Shown: positions 1 through 10,039 of the stretch, piece after piece
How the letters are laid out: every line of letters begins with the position of its first letter
Numbering within the stretch: the first letter of the stretch is position 1
From: Entophlyctis helioformis
Lineage: Eukaryota; Chytridiomycota; Chytridiomycetes; Chytridiales; Chytriomycetaceae
Assembly: GCA_025526915.1 (NCBI GenBank)
Contig: JAHLKH010000139.1
Span: 1-64,000 of the forward strand
Direction of reading: 5' to 3'
Length of the DNA: 64,000 nt
Translations under genes and position numbers: made by a program
Notes under the pieces: model-generated
What the model was told of the DNA's origin: nothing
Seen by the model: only the letters and a program-made list of their open reading frames with translations
Database searches by the model: none

Positions 1-3000
1 CCGGGTTCGGCCCCCCCTGCCTGCCTTTCCCCCCCCGCTTGCCCCGCCCCGTTGCCCGCGTGGTTGTGTTTGCGCTGTGTGGCGCTGCTGCCCTGTCCTG
101 CCCGTGCTTTGGCGCCCTGGCCTCCCCCGTGGGCGCCGCCCGTGCCCGCCGCCCTCCCTGTCCTGCTGCCGGCTCCTGCCCTTGGCCGGCTTCCTGTCCC
201 TTGCGCCTCCCGTCGCCGCTTGCGCCCCGTGCGTCGGTGTTTGCTCTGCTCCTTGTCCGTCGCGCTGTCGCTGTCGCTGTCCTCCCTGTCCCCCGCGCCG
301 CCCGTGCCCCGCCGCTCCTTGCGCGTCGCCTGGCTGGCCTGTGTCCCCCCGCCGGCGCCTTGGTCCGCCCCCCGGCCTGCCCGTGCCCTCCCCGTGCCCC
401 CCTGGGTGGCGCCCGCCGTTTTCCCCTGGTCCTCCGCCTTCCCCCGCTGTTCCGGCCGCCCTCGCGGCTGTCCCGCCTCGCGCGGCCGGGTTTGTTTGCC
501 CCGTTCTCCCGGCGGGTCTCCCTCTCCGGGCTCGCCCTGTGGCCCTTCCCCGCGCTGTTGTTCCCGCCGCGGTCGTCCCTGCCCCCCGCCGCGCCCCTCC
601 TTTTTGCGGCCCCGCGCGTGCCGGCGCCCCCGGCGCTGCCGCGCGGCGGCTGTCCCCTTTGGTGTCCCCCTCGTCCGCTGCTTCTTGCGCGCTCCGGCTG
701 CCTCCTGGTTCCGTTCTTGCGGCCCCGCCGCGGCGGCCGCTGCGCCTCCTTCCTGCCCGGGCTCGCCCTCTCGCCCTCCGCGTCGTGCGCCCGGCCTTGC
801 GGCGGGCCGCCGCCCTCGTCGTCGTCGCTGCCTGCCTTCTGCGTCTCCTCGTCCGGGCCGCCTGGCCGGTCGGGGTCCTTCTCCTTCCGCTCGTCCGGGG
901 TGCGGCCGTTTGCCGCCGCGCCGCGCCGGCGCGCCTCCGCCGCTGCCTCCCGGTCCTCCGGCCGGTCCTCCCCCTCGCCCCGCTCCGCGTCCTCGTCCGG
1001 CTGGGCGCGGCTGTCCGCCCTGGTCCCCCGCTGTCCGCGTGCGGCCGGTTGTGGGGTGCCGCCGCCGGCGGCGCGTCTTCGTGCTGCCCGCTGTGGTGCC
1101 CCTCGGGGCGCGCCTCGGTTGCGCCGCGGCCCCCCCGCGCCGGCCGTTGCCCGCCGCCTCCGCGGTGGTGCGCCGCCCTGGCCTGCCCCGGCTGCCCTCC
1201 TCCCCCCCTCGTCCCCCGGCCCGCCCCTGGCTGCCCGCCTTCGCTCTGTCCCGCGCGCCTGCCCTGGCTGCGCCCCCCGCGCCGGCGTCGTTCCCCTTCC
1301 GTCGCGGGTTTTCCGCTTCTCCCCGCGTCGCGCCCCGCTGTGCCCCCCTCTGGCCGCCCGCCGCCGCTCCGCCGTCTGCTGCCCCCCCCCCGGCCGCCCT
1401 CTGCCCTCGTGGTTCCCCTGTCGGCCCTCCTCGCCCCTCCGGCCGCGTCTGCGGCGCTGGTCTCTGTGGCTGCCCTGCCTGCGGCCCGTGCGGCCGCTGC
1501 CGCTGCGCGCCTTCGCGTCGCGGCTGCCCCCGGCCTCCCCCCGGCCGCGCTGCCGGCGCCGTCCCCTCCCTTCCCGTCTGCCCGGCCGCGGCGCCGCCGC
1601 CGGCCTTCCTCGCGTCCTCCGCGGTCTGCTGCCCGCCGCCCGGCCGTGCGCCCGCCTCGGCGTTCGCGCTTGCGCTCCCTTTCCTTCCGGCTGCGCCGCT
1701 GCCGCCGCGTCGTGGCCTCCCGCGCCTGCCCCCGGCTGCCTCCGTCGCGCTCCCGCCGCCGCTGGCCGCGTGGTCCCCCCCGGTTCCCTCCGCCGCTCGT
1801 CCTCGCCTTTGGGCGCCGGCCCGCTCTTTGTCCGCCCCGGCTGGTTCGCTGCGGTTGGTCCTCGCCTCCCGCGGCTTGCCCCCCTCTCGGTGCCGTTCCC
1901 CCGTGCGCTCCCGGCGCTTGCGCCCCTCCGTGCTCCCTTGGCCCCCCCCCTTCCGCTCGCTGCTTGCCCTCCGCGCGGGCTTCCTTCCCTTCGTGTTCCG
2001 GGCGGCGGCCCCGTGGCCCCTGCGTTCTCCCCCCCCGTTTGGTCCCTTTGCGTTCCCGGTCCTGCCTTTTGGGCTGCCCCTGCTCCGGCTGTGTTTCCCC
2101 CGGCCCTCCCGTCGCCGCTCCCTGCGCTGCTGGGCCCGTGCGTCTCGGTGTCCCTGGCTGCCCTCTCCCTCTCCCGCGCGCCGTCCCCGGCGCCTCTCCC
2201 CCCCCTCCGCCCTGTTCTCCCGCTGCTCCTGGCGGCTCCCTTGTCCCTTCCGCCGTCCCGTGCCTGCTCCTGCCGCCGGCCCTTGCGTTCTGCGGTCCCG
2301 TGCTTTCGCCCCCTGGTTCTTCCCTTGCGCCCCCGCCCTTGCCGGCCCTGGCCGCGCGCCCCCCCTCTCCCCCCCCCCTCTGGCCCTTGGCTTGGCCGCT
2401 GTGTGGTTCCCGTCCTTCCTTGGTGGGCCGCCCCCTGCCCCGGCGTCCGCCCCCCTGTGTCTGCCCCTTTCCCCGCTCCTCGCCCCGCCTGCCCGTGGGC
2501 GTGGGGCCCTGCTCCCCGCCGGCTGTGGCCGCCCTGCGCCCGGCCGTGTGCCGGCCCGCGCTGCGGTTCTTTGCCCCGGCTCTGGCCCGCCTGTCTCCCC
2601 TGCTGCCCGCCCTCCGTCCTTGCCGGCTCCCTGTCGCCGCTCCCCCCGCTGGCGCGCCGCTGGTGGCCTGCTGGTCCCGTCCGCTTCGCCCCGCCGCGCT
2701 GCCTCTCCCCCCCGCCCGCGCGTTGCTCGCCCTCGTGGCGTTCTTCTCGCGTTTCCGTCCTCTGCTGTCCCGTGTGCGCTCTGTCCCGCCCCTGCCCCCC
2801 GGCGCTGGTCTGGTTGGCCCCGCCGCCCCCCTGTCGGCTCGGCCGGCTCGCTGGGTCCTGTCTCTGCCGGCGTTTGCTCCTCCTCGCGTCCGTGCCTGGC
2901 GCGCTCCCTCGCTGGCCGCTCTGCTGTCCCGCGCTCCCTCCCGGCCCCTCTCTGCCCCCTGTCGCTCGCCTGTCCCGCTCCGTGCTGCCCTCTGCGCCCT

Positions 3001-4934
3001 GCCTCTGCCTGGGCGCCGCCGTGCGTGCGGCGTTGCCGGCCGCCCCTTCGCCTCCCGCCTGCCTGGCTGGCCGGCTGCCCCGTCGTCCGCCCCGCCGGCC
3101 GCCCGCCCGGTCGTCGTGCCCTGGCGTGCTTGGCTGGTGCGTGGTGGTCCCCCGGCCCCGCTTGTCTGTGCCGCCGTCTCTGCGCGCGGCTCTGCTTGCC
3201 CCCTCCCCCGCCTCTCCCTTTGGTGCGCCCCCGGGCCGTCCGCGGCCCCCCGCCGCTTGTCGCCCCGGTCCTTCTGGCCCCGCCTGTCTGCGGCCCTTGC
3301 TGCCTCTGTCGCCTCCTGCGCCGTGTGCCCGCGCCCCCGCCCGCCCCCCCCCGGCCTGCCGGCCTGCTGCCTCCCCTCGCGCTCCCGGCCGCCTGCTTCT
3401 CGCGCGTCGCCCTGGCCGTCCTGTTCCTGCCCGCGGGCGGCCCGCCGCTGCGTTTGCTGCTGCTCTGGTTGTGGTCGCTCGCCTGTCCGGCTCTGCGCCG
3501 CGTTCCCGTGCCGCCGCTCGTCGTCGGCCCCGGCGCTGGCCGCGCTCTTCCTGCCTCGCTGGGTCTGCTCGGGCCGGGCTTCCCGTCGCCCTCGTCTCGG
3601 CCCGCGCCGCCCGCTGGCTGTCGGCCTTCTGGTCGCGCCTCTGCCCGCTGCCCGGCTCCGCCGCCCTCCGCCCGGCTCGCCCCCGCCGCCTGCCGGCTTG
3701 GCCGCCGCCGCCTCCGCCCCTCCGGCTGCGCTCGCCCGGCGGCCGCTTCCCCGGCTCTGCCTGGCCGCTGCTGCTCGGTCCCCCCTGCTTTGGCCTCCCT
3801 GCGCGCCGTCTGCGTCGTCTGGCTTTGCCCCTTCTTCCTGGCGTTTGGCCGCCCCCCGCGGTCCTTCCCGTCCGCGCCGGCCCTGGCCCGTCTGCCGCGG
3901 CCCGCGCCCTGCTGCTGGCCTGGCCGCTGCCCGCGCCTCGGCCTTTTGCTCGGCGCCAGCTCGGCCGCCTGGCCGTTCCGGCCCCCGCGTCGCCGCCGTC
4001 CCCTGCGTCCAGGTCGGCGCCCTGGTGCTCCTCCCGCTGCGGGCCTCTCCTGGCCGGCGGCCTCGCCCGCCCGCCGCTCCCGGCCGCCCGTGGCTGGCCC
4101 TTTGCCTCCCCGCCTGGCCTCTGGTGATCTGGCCTCCCTCCCGCTCGCGCTGCCTGCCTCGCTGCCCCGCGTCCCCCGTGTTCCCTGCCGACCGGATCTG
4201 CCCGTATGTTGACCCTCTGTCTGCGCCCCCGGCCGCCGGATGTGCCCTCCCGGCCTGCCCCGCGTACCCTGCCGACGCCGGCACGTCGGACCCTCCGCGG
4301 TCGAGCAGTCGTCGACTCGCGCACTTATCGCGGCCGCTCGAGTATCTGGTCCGTGGGTTGGCTATCCCAGCCGCCGCCACCCATGGGTCCCAGCCGCGGA
4401 CATGCGCAAGGCCCAGGACCTCGTCAAGGCATTCCACGCTCGGCCGTCCAAGGCGCCTAAAGGCAAGGCATCCAAACCGGCTCAGCCCCCGCGCGCTGCT
4501 CCTGCACTGGCTGCCCCCGCTCCCACCGCGGCGCCTGCCCCCACGCAGCCCAAGGCATCCAAGTCCTCTCGCCGCAAGCGCACTGTGCCTGCTCCTGCAC
4601 CAGTGGCCCCTGCTCCAGCAGCAGCCACGCCTGCGGCACCTGCTCCGGCTGACGAGCCGATCACACCTGCTGCACCCGCGTCTCCCTCTCTCTCTCCATC
4701 TTTCCCTCCTCTCCCTCCTCCCTCTTCTCCTCCTTCCTTCTCTCTCTCTTCTCTTCCCCCTCTCAACCATCCCGCCCCACCTCGTCGCTCTGAGCGCACG
4801 GTTCCCCGTCCTGTGTCCTACGCGTCCATCGTTGCCCGCACTTCTGCCTCTCGTGTGTGCAACGCCCATGCATCCTCTTAGTCGCTGTTCATCCACTCTT
4901 CTTTCTTATGAGTGGCTGTCTACGCTGGGGGGAG
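1..4934 (+). mobile_element. Adenine-free copy of a Ty3/gypsy (chromovirus-like) retrotransposon, internal region
   Basis: From about 2702 to 4934 this stretch lines up base for base with the pol fragment and 3' tail at 5195-7480, so it is another copy of the same retroelement. The first A on the + strand is at 3958. Where the normal copy has A, this copy mostly has C, sometimes G, sometimes a gap. A returns gradually between 3958 and about 4450, and after that the copy looks normal, including a proline/alanine/serine-rich tail ORF (4240-4881) that ends in front of the polypurine tract. All three stop codons contain A, so every forward frame is open for 1,300-1,600 codons; those giant frames are meaningless. 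The part before 2700 has no intact partner in the window. By position it should hold the upstream pol and gag regions, but this cannot be read. Domain identities cannot be confirmed in the A-free part. Confidence 0.8.
4925..4934 (+). other. Polypurine tract of the retrotransposon
   Basis: The run CTGGGGGGAG lies directly before the TGTAAC start of the LTR, and the same run is repeated at 7471-7480 before the second LTR. This is the normal place for the plus-strand primer of a Ty3/gypsy element. Confidence 0.7.
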
Positions 4935-5194
4935 TGTAACGGATGCTCGGTCGCGGTCACGTGATCCACGTGACCCACGTGACCAGACAGACATTGTCGG
5001 GCCGCACTGGCCGCTCTGGTTTCCCCCGTTCTTGCAGTCGTCTGCCCGCCCTTCCTCGCGTGCACACATACTGACCCGAGAGACCAGGTCTGTGCTGCCT
5101 CCCAATGAAGAGTCGTCTGCCCGCCCTTCCTCGCGTGCACACATACTGACCCGAGAGACCAGCCGGCAAGTCCGTCTGGCGGCCCAGTACTACA
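4935..5194 (+). repeat. Long terminal repeat, copy 1
   Basis: It begins TGTAACGG after a G-rich polypurine tract and ends TACTACA, the TG...CA ends expected of an LTR, and it matches 7481-7737 along its length. Inside are an imperfect direct duplication of about 50 bp (near 5036-5085 and 5111-5162) and three CACGTG boxes. The base after the LTR enters pol directly (encoding RELLAIV, the end of RNase H), with no primer-binding site. The LTR is therefore joined to an internally deleted element rather than followed by a normal 5' leader. Confidence 0.8.
4958..4981 (+). promoter_or_regulatory. Triple CACGTG (E-box) cluster in the LTR
   Basis: CACGTG occurs at 4958, 4967 and 4976, exactly 9 bp apart, each followed by A. 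The second LTR keeps all three at 7504, 7513 and 7522. CACGTG is the palindromic site of bHLH factors of the Cbf1/Pho4 type. A role as promoter input is inferred from conservation and position in the LTR. Confidence 0.5.
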
Positions 5195-7480
5195 CGCGAG
5201 TTGCTCGCCATCGTGGAGTTTTTCTCGCATTTCCGTCATCTGCTGTCCAGTGTGCGCTCTGTCACGCACACTGACCACAAGGCGCTGGTCTGGTTGGCCA
5301 CACAGCCCCACCTGTCTGATCGGCAGGCTCGATGGGTCCTGTCTCTGCAGGAGTTTGATACATCCATTGAGTACGTGCCTGGCGAGCTCAACTCGCTGGC
5401 CGATCTGCTGTCCCGCGATCCCTCAAAGGCCCCTCTCTGCACAAACTGTCGCTCGCCTGTCCCGATCCGTGCTGCCAATCTGCGCACTGACTCTGACTGG
5501 GCGAAAGACGTGCGTGTGGCGTTGCCGGCCGACCCATTTGCCTCCAGACTGCCTGGCTGGAAGGCTGACCCGTCGTCAGCCACGCCGGCCGACCGCAAGG
5601 TCGTAGTGCACATGGAGTGCTTGGATGGCGCGTGGTGGTACAAAGGCAACCGCTTGTATGTGCCGCAGTCTCTGCGCGCGGATCTGCTTGCCCACTACCA
5701 CGACTCTCCCTTTGGTGCGCACCAGGGACGTCAGCGGACCACCAGCCGCTTGTCGAACCGGTACTTCTGGCCCAGAATGTCTGAGGACATTGCTGCCTAT
5801 GTCGCCTCATGCGACGTGTGCCAGCGCCACCGCACGCCCAACCACCGGCCTGACGGCCTGCTGCATCCACTCGCGATCCCGGACGACTGCTTCTCGAGCG
5901 TCGCCATGGATGTCATGTTCCTGCCTGCGGGCGGGCATGACGATGCATTTGATGCTGCTCTGGTTGTGGTCGATCGCCTGTCCGGTCTCTGTGACGCGTT
6001 CCCGTGCCGCCGCACGTCGTCGGCCCAGGAGCTGGCCGAGCTCTTCCTGACTCGCTGGGTCTGCTCGGGCAAGGGCTTCCCAGTCGACATCGTCTCGGAC
6101 CGCGACGCCCGCTGGCTGTCGGCCTTCTGGTCGAGCCTCTGCACCGCTGCCCGGATCAAGCAGAATCTCAGCACGGCTCGCCACCAGCAGACTGACGGCC
6201 TGGCCGAGCGCAGCATCCGCACCATCAAGGATGCGCTCGCCAAGGCGGCCGATTACCACGGCTCTGACTGGCCGTTGCTGCTCGGTCCCACCTGCTTTGG
6301 CCTCAACTGCGCGCCGTCTGCGTCGTCTGGCTTTGCTCCCTTCTTCCTGGCGTTTGGCCGCCACCCGCGGTCCTTCCCGTCCGAGCCGGCCCTGGCACCG
6401 TCTGCCGCGGCCCGCGACCTGCTGCTGGACATGGCTGCTGCCCGCGACTCGGCCATTTTGAATCGGCGCAAAGCCCAGGCGCCATGGCCGTTCAGGCAAA
6501 CAAGCGTCGCCGCCGTCACCCAGCGTACAAGGTCGGCGACATGGTGCTCCTCAACGCCGAGGGCATCTCCTGGCCGGCGGACTCGCACCGCCCGCCGCTC
6601 ACGGCCGCCAAGTGGCTCGGCCCTTTTGCCATCACCAGCCTGGACTCTGGTGAATCTGGCCTCAACTACACGCTCGCGCTGCCTGCCTCGCTGCACCGCG
6701 TCCACAACGTGTTCCATGCCGACCGGATCTGCCCGTACGTCGACCCTCTGTCTGCACCCACCGGCCGCAAGGATGTGCCCTCCCGGCCTGACCCCGAGTA
6801 CCACGCCGACGACGGCACGTCGGACAACTACGAGGTCGAGCGGATCGTCGACTCGCGCACTTATCGCGGCAAGATCGAGTATCTGGTCAAGTGGGTTGGC
6901 TATCCAGCCGACGACAACACATGGGTCCCAGCCGCCGACATGCGCAAGGCCCAGGACCTCGTCAAGGCGTTCCACGCTGGCCGACCAAGGCGCCTAAAGG
7001 CAAGGCGTCCAAACCGGCTCAGCCCACGCGCGCGGCTCCGGCTGCTCCTGCACCGGCTGCCTCCCTGCTCCCGCCGCGGCGCCTGCTCCCACGCAGCCCA
7101 AGGCATCCAAGTCCTCTCGCCGCAAGCGCACTGCGCCTGCTCCTGCACCAGTGGCCTCTGCTCCATCGCGGCCACGCCCGCGGCACCTGCTCCGGCTGAC
7201 GAGCCGATCGCACCTGCTGCACCCGCATCTCCCTCTCTCTCTCCATCTTTCCCTCCTCTCCCTCCTCCCTCTTCTCCTCCTTCCTTCTCTCTTTCTTCTC
7301 TTCCCCCTCTCAACCATCCCGCCCCACCTCGCCGCTCTGAGCGCACGGTCCCCGTCCTGTGTCCTACGCGTCCATTGTTGCCCGCACTTCTGCCTCTCGT
7401 GTGTGCAACGCCCCTGCATCCTCTTAGTCGCTGTTCATCCACTCTTCTTTCTTATAAGTGGCTGTCTACGCTGGGGGGAG
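5195..7480 (+). pseudogene. 5'-truncated, frameshifted chromovirus pol: RNase H end, integrase, chromodomain
   Basis: The fragment starts inside RNase H (RELLAIVEFF) and runs through a full integrase. The zinc-binding region has H...H (HYHDSPFGAHQ) and CDVCQRH. The catalytic core has D (ALVVVDRLSG), D (VSDRDARW) and E (QTDGLAERS). A GPY/F-type region and a chromodomain (YEVERIVDSRTYRGKIEYLV) follow, which places it in the chromovirus branch. Two single-base deletions relative to the expected frame are visible, near 6480 (between the integrase core and the AMAVQANKRRRR stretch) and near 6979 (start of the P/A/S tail, compare 4436). gag, protease and reverse transcriptase are absent. As it stands it cannot encode a working element. 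The deletions may partly be sequencing errors, because similar ones occur in host genes here. Confidence 0.85.
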
Positions 7481-7737
7481 TGTAACGGATGCTCGGTCGC
7501 GGTCACGTGATCCACGTGACCCACGTGACCGGACAGACATCGCCCGGCCGCGTCCCCCGCTCTGGTTGCCCCCGTTCTTGCAGTCGTCTGCCCGCCCTTC
7601 CTCGCGTGCATACTCACTGCCCCTGCAACCAGGTCCGTGCTTATGTCTCAATGAAGTCGTCTGCCCGCCCTTCCTCGCGTGCATACTCACTGCCCCTGCA
7701 ACCAGCCGGCAAGTCCGTCTGGCGGCCCAGTACTACA
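7481..7737 (+). repeat. Long terminal repeat, copy 2
   Basis: It starts TGTAACGG after CTGGGGGGAG and ends TACTACA. It matches copy 1 except for scattered substitutions and a different 3' half of the internal duplication (CATACTCACTGCCCCTGCAA replaces the ACTGACCCGAGAG version). The three CACGTG boxes are kept. The sequence right after it (CCATTCCTGAATGCACGG) is homologous to 38953-38971, the end of exon 16 of the Fanzor gene, so this LTR marks an insertion into, or recombination with, a second Fanzor copy. Confidence 0.8.
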
Positions 7738-8531
7738 CCATTCCTGAATGCACGGGTACGTTTTCTCTGGTTCTGGATGCCCATTGATATGACCGCCATG
7801 CTGCTTAATCGCCTGCTGATCGCACTGGACCGCTTGGCATGGCATGGCATTCCACAGAAGGTCAAGGCCAAGCGGTTTGCCATGCGCTGCAAGCGCATGT
7901 CTGATCGCGGAAACGCTCTTGAGGGCATCATGAAGCTGGCAGGATCGACCACTGGAGAGCGCGCATCTGCTGCGTCTCAAGGCCGCTGTGACAAGCCAAC
8001 AGAGAAGGACATTCCCGTTGTCTGGGCATTTGGCATCGACTTTACTGGCCAAGGTGGCAGGCATGCTGTGTTTGAGAAGTTTCTCATCAGGCATCTGCGG
8101 TCGTCTGGATATGCCTATGTGCGTCTGATGTCACGCTGTCCATCCATCCATCCATCTGTGCACCAACTGACCACATGATCATGCACACACACACACAGAT
8201 CTACCGCTGCAACGAGAACCTGACCAGCCAGATGTGCCCGCAGTGCAAGCAGCGGATCCCAGACAAGAACCGCACCAACCTGCGACACTACGAGTGCACA
8301 GACTGCAGGACCGTCTACCACCGCGATGTGCTTGGAGCCACTAACATCGGGATGGTCGCACTGTGGCATCTGCTCTTTGGACAACGACCGCTCTACTTGA
8401 CGCACACGCCAGCCAGTGACGATCCAGCCACACCAGAGCACCTTGCAGACATCAAGGCAATGCATACTGCCATCCAGCGGCATGCAAGTCGTGCCCAAGC
8501 CTGGTTGCCAGCCATGTGTTGTCTCGCATGA
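7738..8531 (+). pseudogene. Truncated second copy of the Fanzor (TnpB-like) gene, last three exons only
   Basis: After the LTR edge come the last 18 nt of exon 16 (to 7755), an intron (7756-7857), exon 17 (7858-8118, 261 nt as in the full copy), an intron (8119-8198) and a final exon (8199-8531). The retained protein part holds the Fanzor C-terminal nuclease: PVVWAFGIDF, CNENLTSQMCPQC, YECTDC and YHRDVLGATNIG, all with the key residues intact. Against 38.95-39.9 kb the exons are nearly identical. The C-terminal tail differs, ending after 110 residues of this exon instead of 164. Everything upstream, including the flap-nuclease half, is missing, replaced by the retrotransposon. It is a relic as protein, though its splice sites are intact. 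Confidence 0.85.
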
Positions 8532-8563
8532 CAAGCCTTTGGCACTCTGACTTGCACCACCAC

Positions 8564-8775
8564 TACCAACTATTTGAATCGGGGGACCTCCCGATCGACC
8601 TAACGGGTCACTTTTTCTAACGATAAAGGTGAGACCCTCGTTGGATGTGCACGCCCGCTGTCGTCGCATGCTCGTTGCTGACGTGAGCCTTGAATCACGT
8701 GATATGTGGGTTGCATTCGTCGCCTCTCGGGTCGAATAATTCCAAAACGCTTGGTAATTGTATGAATATCGGGCC
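8564..8775 (+). ncRNA. Conserved 3' block of Fanzor copy 1: candidate omega RNA and right element end
   Basis: This block is collinear with 39886-40104 downstream of the full Fanzor gene and stays similar although it lies outside the coding frame. Two small hairpins are visible: ATCGGG-GGACCT-CCCGAT (8578-8595) and GACC-TAACG-GGTC (8597-8609). Similarity between copies ends at GGGCC (8775), giving the right boundary. Fanzor and TnpB systems carry their guide RNA at the 3' end of the gene, overlapping the element's right end. The RNA role here is inferred from position, conservation and hairpins. Confidence 0.5.
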
Positions 8776-8878
8776 AAAGTGGAACAATGGGCACAACTGA
8801 GGGGGGGAATTGATTTCGTTCCCATAGAGCACCCTGTGCCGGCACCTGATTGGCCGGCTGGTTTGCCTCGAATTTTGT

Positions 8879-9526
8879 TCAATTTGGCATCCAATTTCCA
8901 ATCTTTTTGAATCCAAATTCATATTCTTGTCCGGAATTCCCAGTCACTCTGAGCAGCTGCAGGCAATGCCTTCTCAAGTCGTGCCCGCTTTGATGCTTGC
9001 TTGTGGTCTGCTGAGCCTGTCCCAGGGGCAGCAGTTGGTTGCGTGTTGGTAGTGTCACCAAGAACTTTCCTGCTACTGCCTGTTGCGGCTGTTGGCCTTC
9101 TGCGTCCAGTCGGCCCTTGCATTGCATCACGATGTCAGGATTGCTAAATTCTTTGAGGCACAAGAGCTTGATGAGACGCTTGTCGATGGCTTTGAGAAGC
9201 ACCACCCATACGCCATGCCTGCCAAGGTTCGTCTTGATGGCGAAACGAAGGCCATCGCACTTTAGATTCCGTGGGTCGAAGCCCTTGATGAGTGCGTTGA
9301 TGCGGTTCACTTGGATGCCCACACGGCCCGCCAAAGGACCATCTGTGAGCTTGATGAGCGGCAGCAGCGAGTATATTTGGTTCTTCTCGTCCACCAGAGT
9401 CGTGCTTTCGAATGAACCGTCGTCGCAGTGAAAGCCTAAGCCGCAGTCCAGAAACTCCCCCGTTGGGTCGATGGCCTGAGGGCCTGCTTGACTGGGAGCT
9501 GGCTCTGTGGTGGCTGCTGCGTCCAT
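8879..9526 (-). CDS. Orphan ORF, unknown protein (215 aa)
   Basis: An uninterrupted frame of 215 codons starts at an ATG encoding MDAAATTEP and ends NWMPN. The composition is protein-like, with a mixed hydrophobic middle (GVWVVLLKAIDKRLIKLLCL) and no low-complexity run, but no family is recognised. It lies about 100 bp beyond the right end of Fanzor copy 1, on the opposite strand, with AT-richer flanks than the host genes. It could be a lone host gene, a TE-borne gene or chance. No intron or promoter signal decides it. Confidence 0.4.
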   Translation of the reverse strand: MDAAATTEPAPSQAGPQAIDPTGEFLDCGLGFHCDDGSFESTTLVDEKNQIYSLLPLIKLTDGPLAGRVGIQVNRINALIKGFDPRNLKCDGLRFAIKTNLGRHGVWVVLLKAIDKRLIKLLCLKEFSNPDIVMQCKGRLDAEGQQPQQAVAGKFLVTLPTRNQLLPLGQAQQTTSKHQSGHDLRRHCLQLLRVTGNSGQEYEFGFKKIGNWMPN

Positions 9527-9647
9527 GTCGTCCTGCTGGTGCACAGCGGCATGTTGTGGCTGTTGCTTGTCCTCATGAAGACATTTTGAATTTTGTTCAT
9601 TTCAAACTTTGTAGCCGGGATGTAGCCGGTATGGACATGCGAAATTA

Positions 9648-9669
9648 CCCCCCCCCCCCCCCCCCCCCC
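9648..9669 (+). repeat. Poly-C run and adjoining GCTGCACG minisatellite
   Basis: Twenty-two consecutive C residues lie at 9648-9669, followed at about 9698-9743 by an irregular tandem array of the octamers CTGCAAGG / CTGCACGG. Both lie between the orphan ORF and the 3' end of the cyclophilin gene. No coding function is seen. Confidence 0.8.
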
Positions 9670-9838
9670 TCGGCACAACAGACAGGCTGAGATGGCATCT
9701 GCAAGGCTGCACGGCTGCAAGGCTGCACGGCTGCACGGCTGCAAGACAGGCGGGATGCGTGGGGATTCAAAGACGCACGTTCATTGGCACAACAGGCGGC
9801 GCTGGGCAGCGGCCCGGCAGAGCACACGATCGCAGCGC

Positions 9839-10006
9839 TTAGAGCTGGCCGCACTTTGCAATGACGATCTTGGCGCGGGTGGTGCCCGACTGCGAGCCGT
9901 ACGACTCGATCTTGGAGACCACGTCCATGCCCTCGACGACGGAGCCGAAGACGACGTGCTTGCCGTCGAGCCAGGCGGTCTTGACGGTGCACAGGAAGAA
10001 CTGCGA

Positions 10007-10039
<33 letters not shown>

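Noticed and set aside
39..4939. Three overlapping open frames of 1,362-1,620 codons on the + strand
   Set aside because: They exist only because the tract has no A and therefore no stop codon. All three frames are open, the products are Pro/Ala/Arg/Leu strings, and the region aligns with a retroelement.
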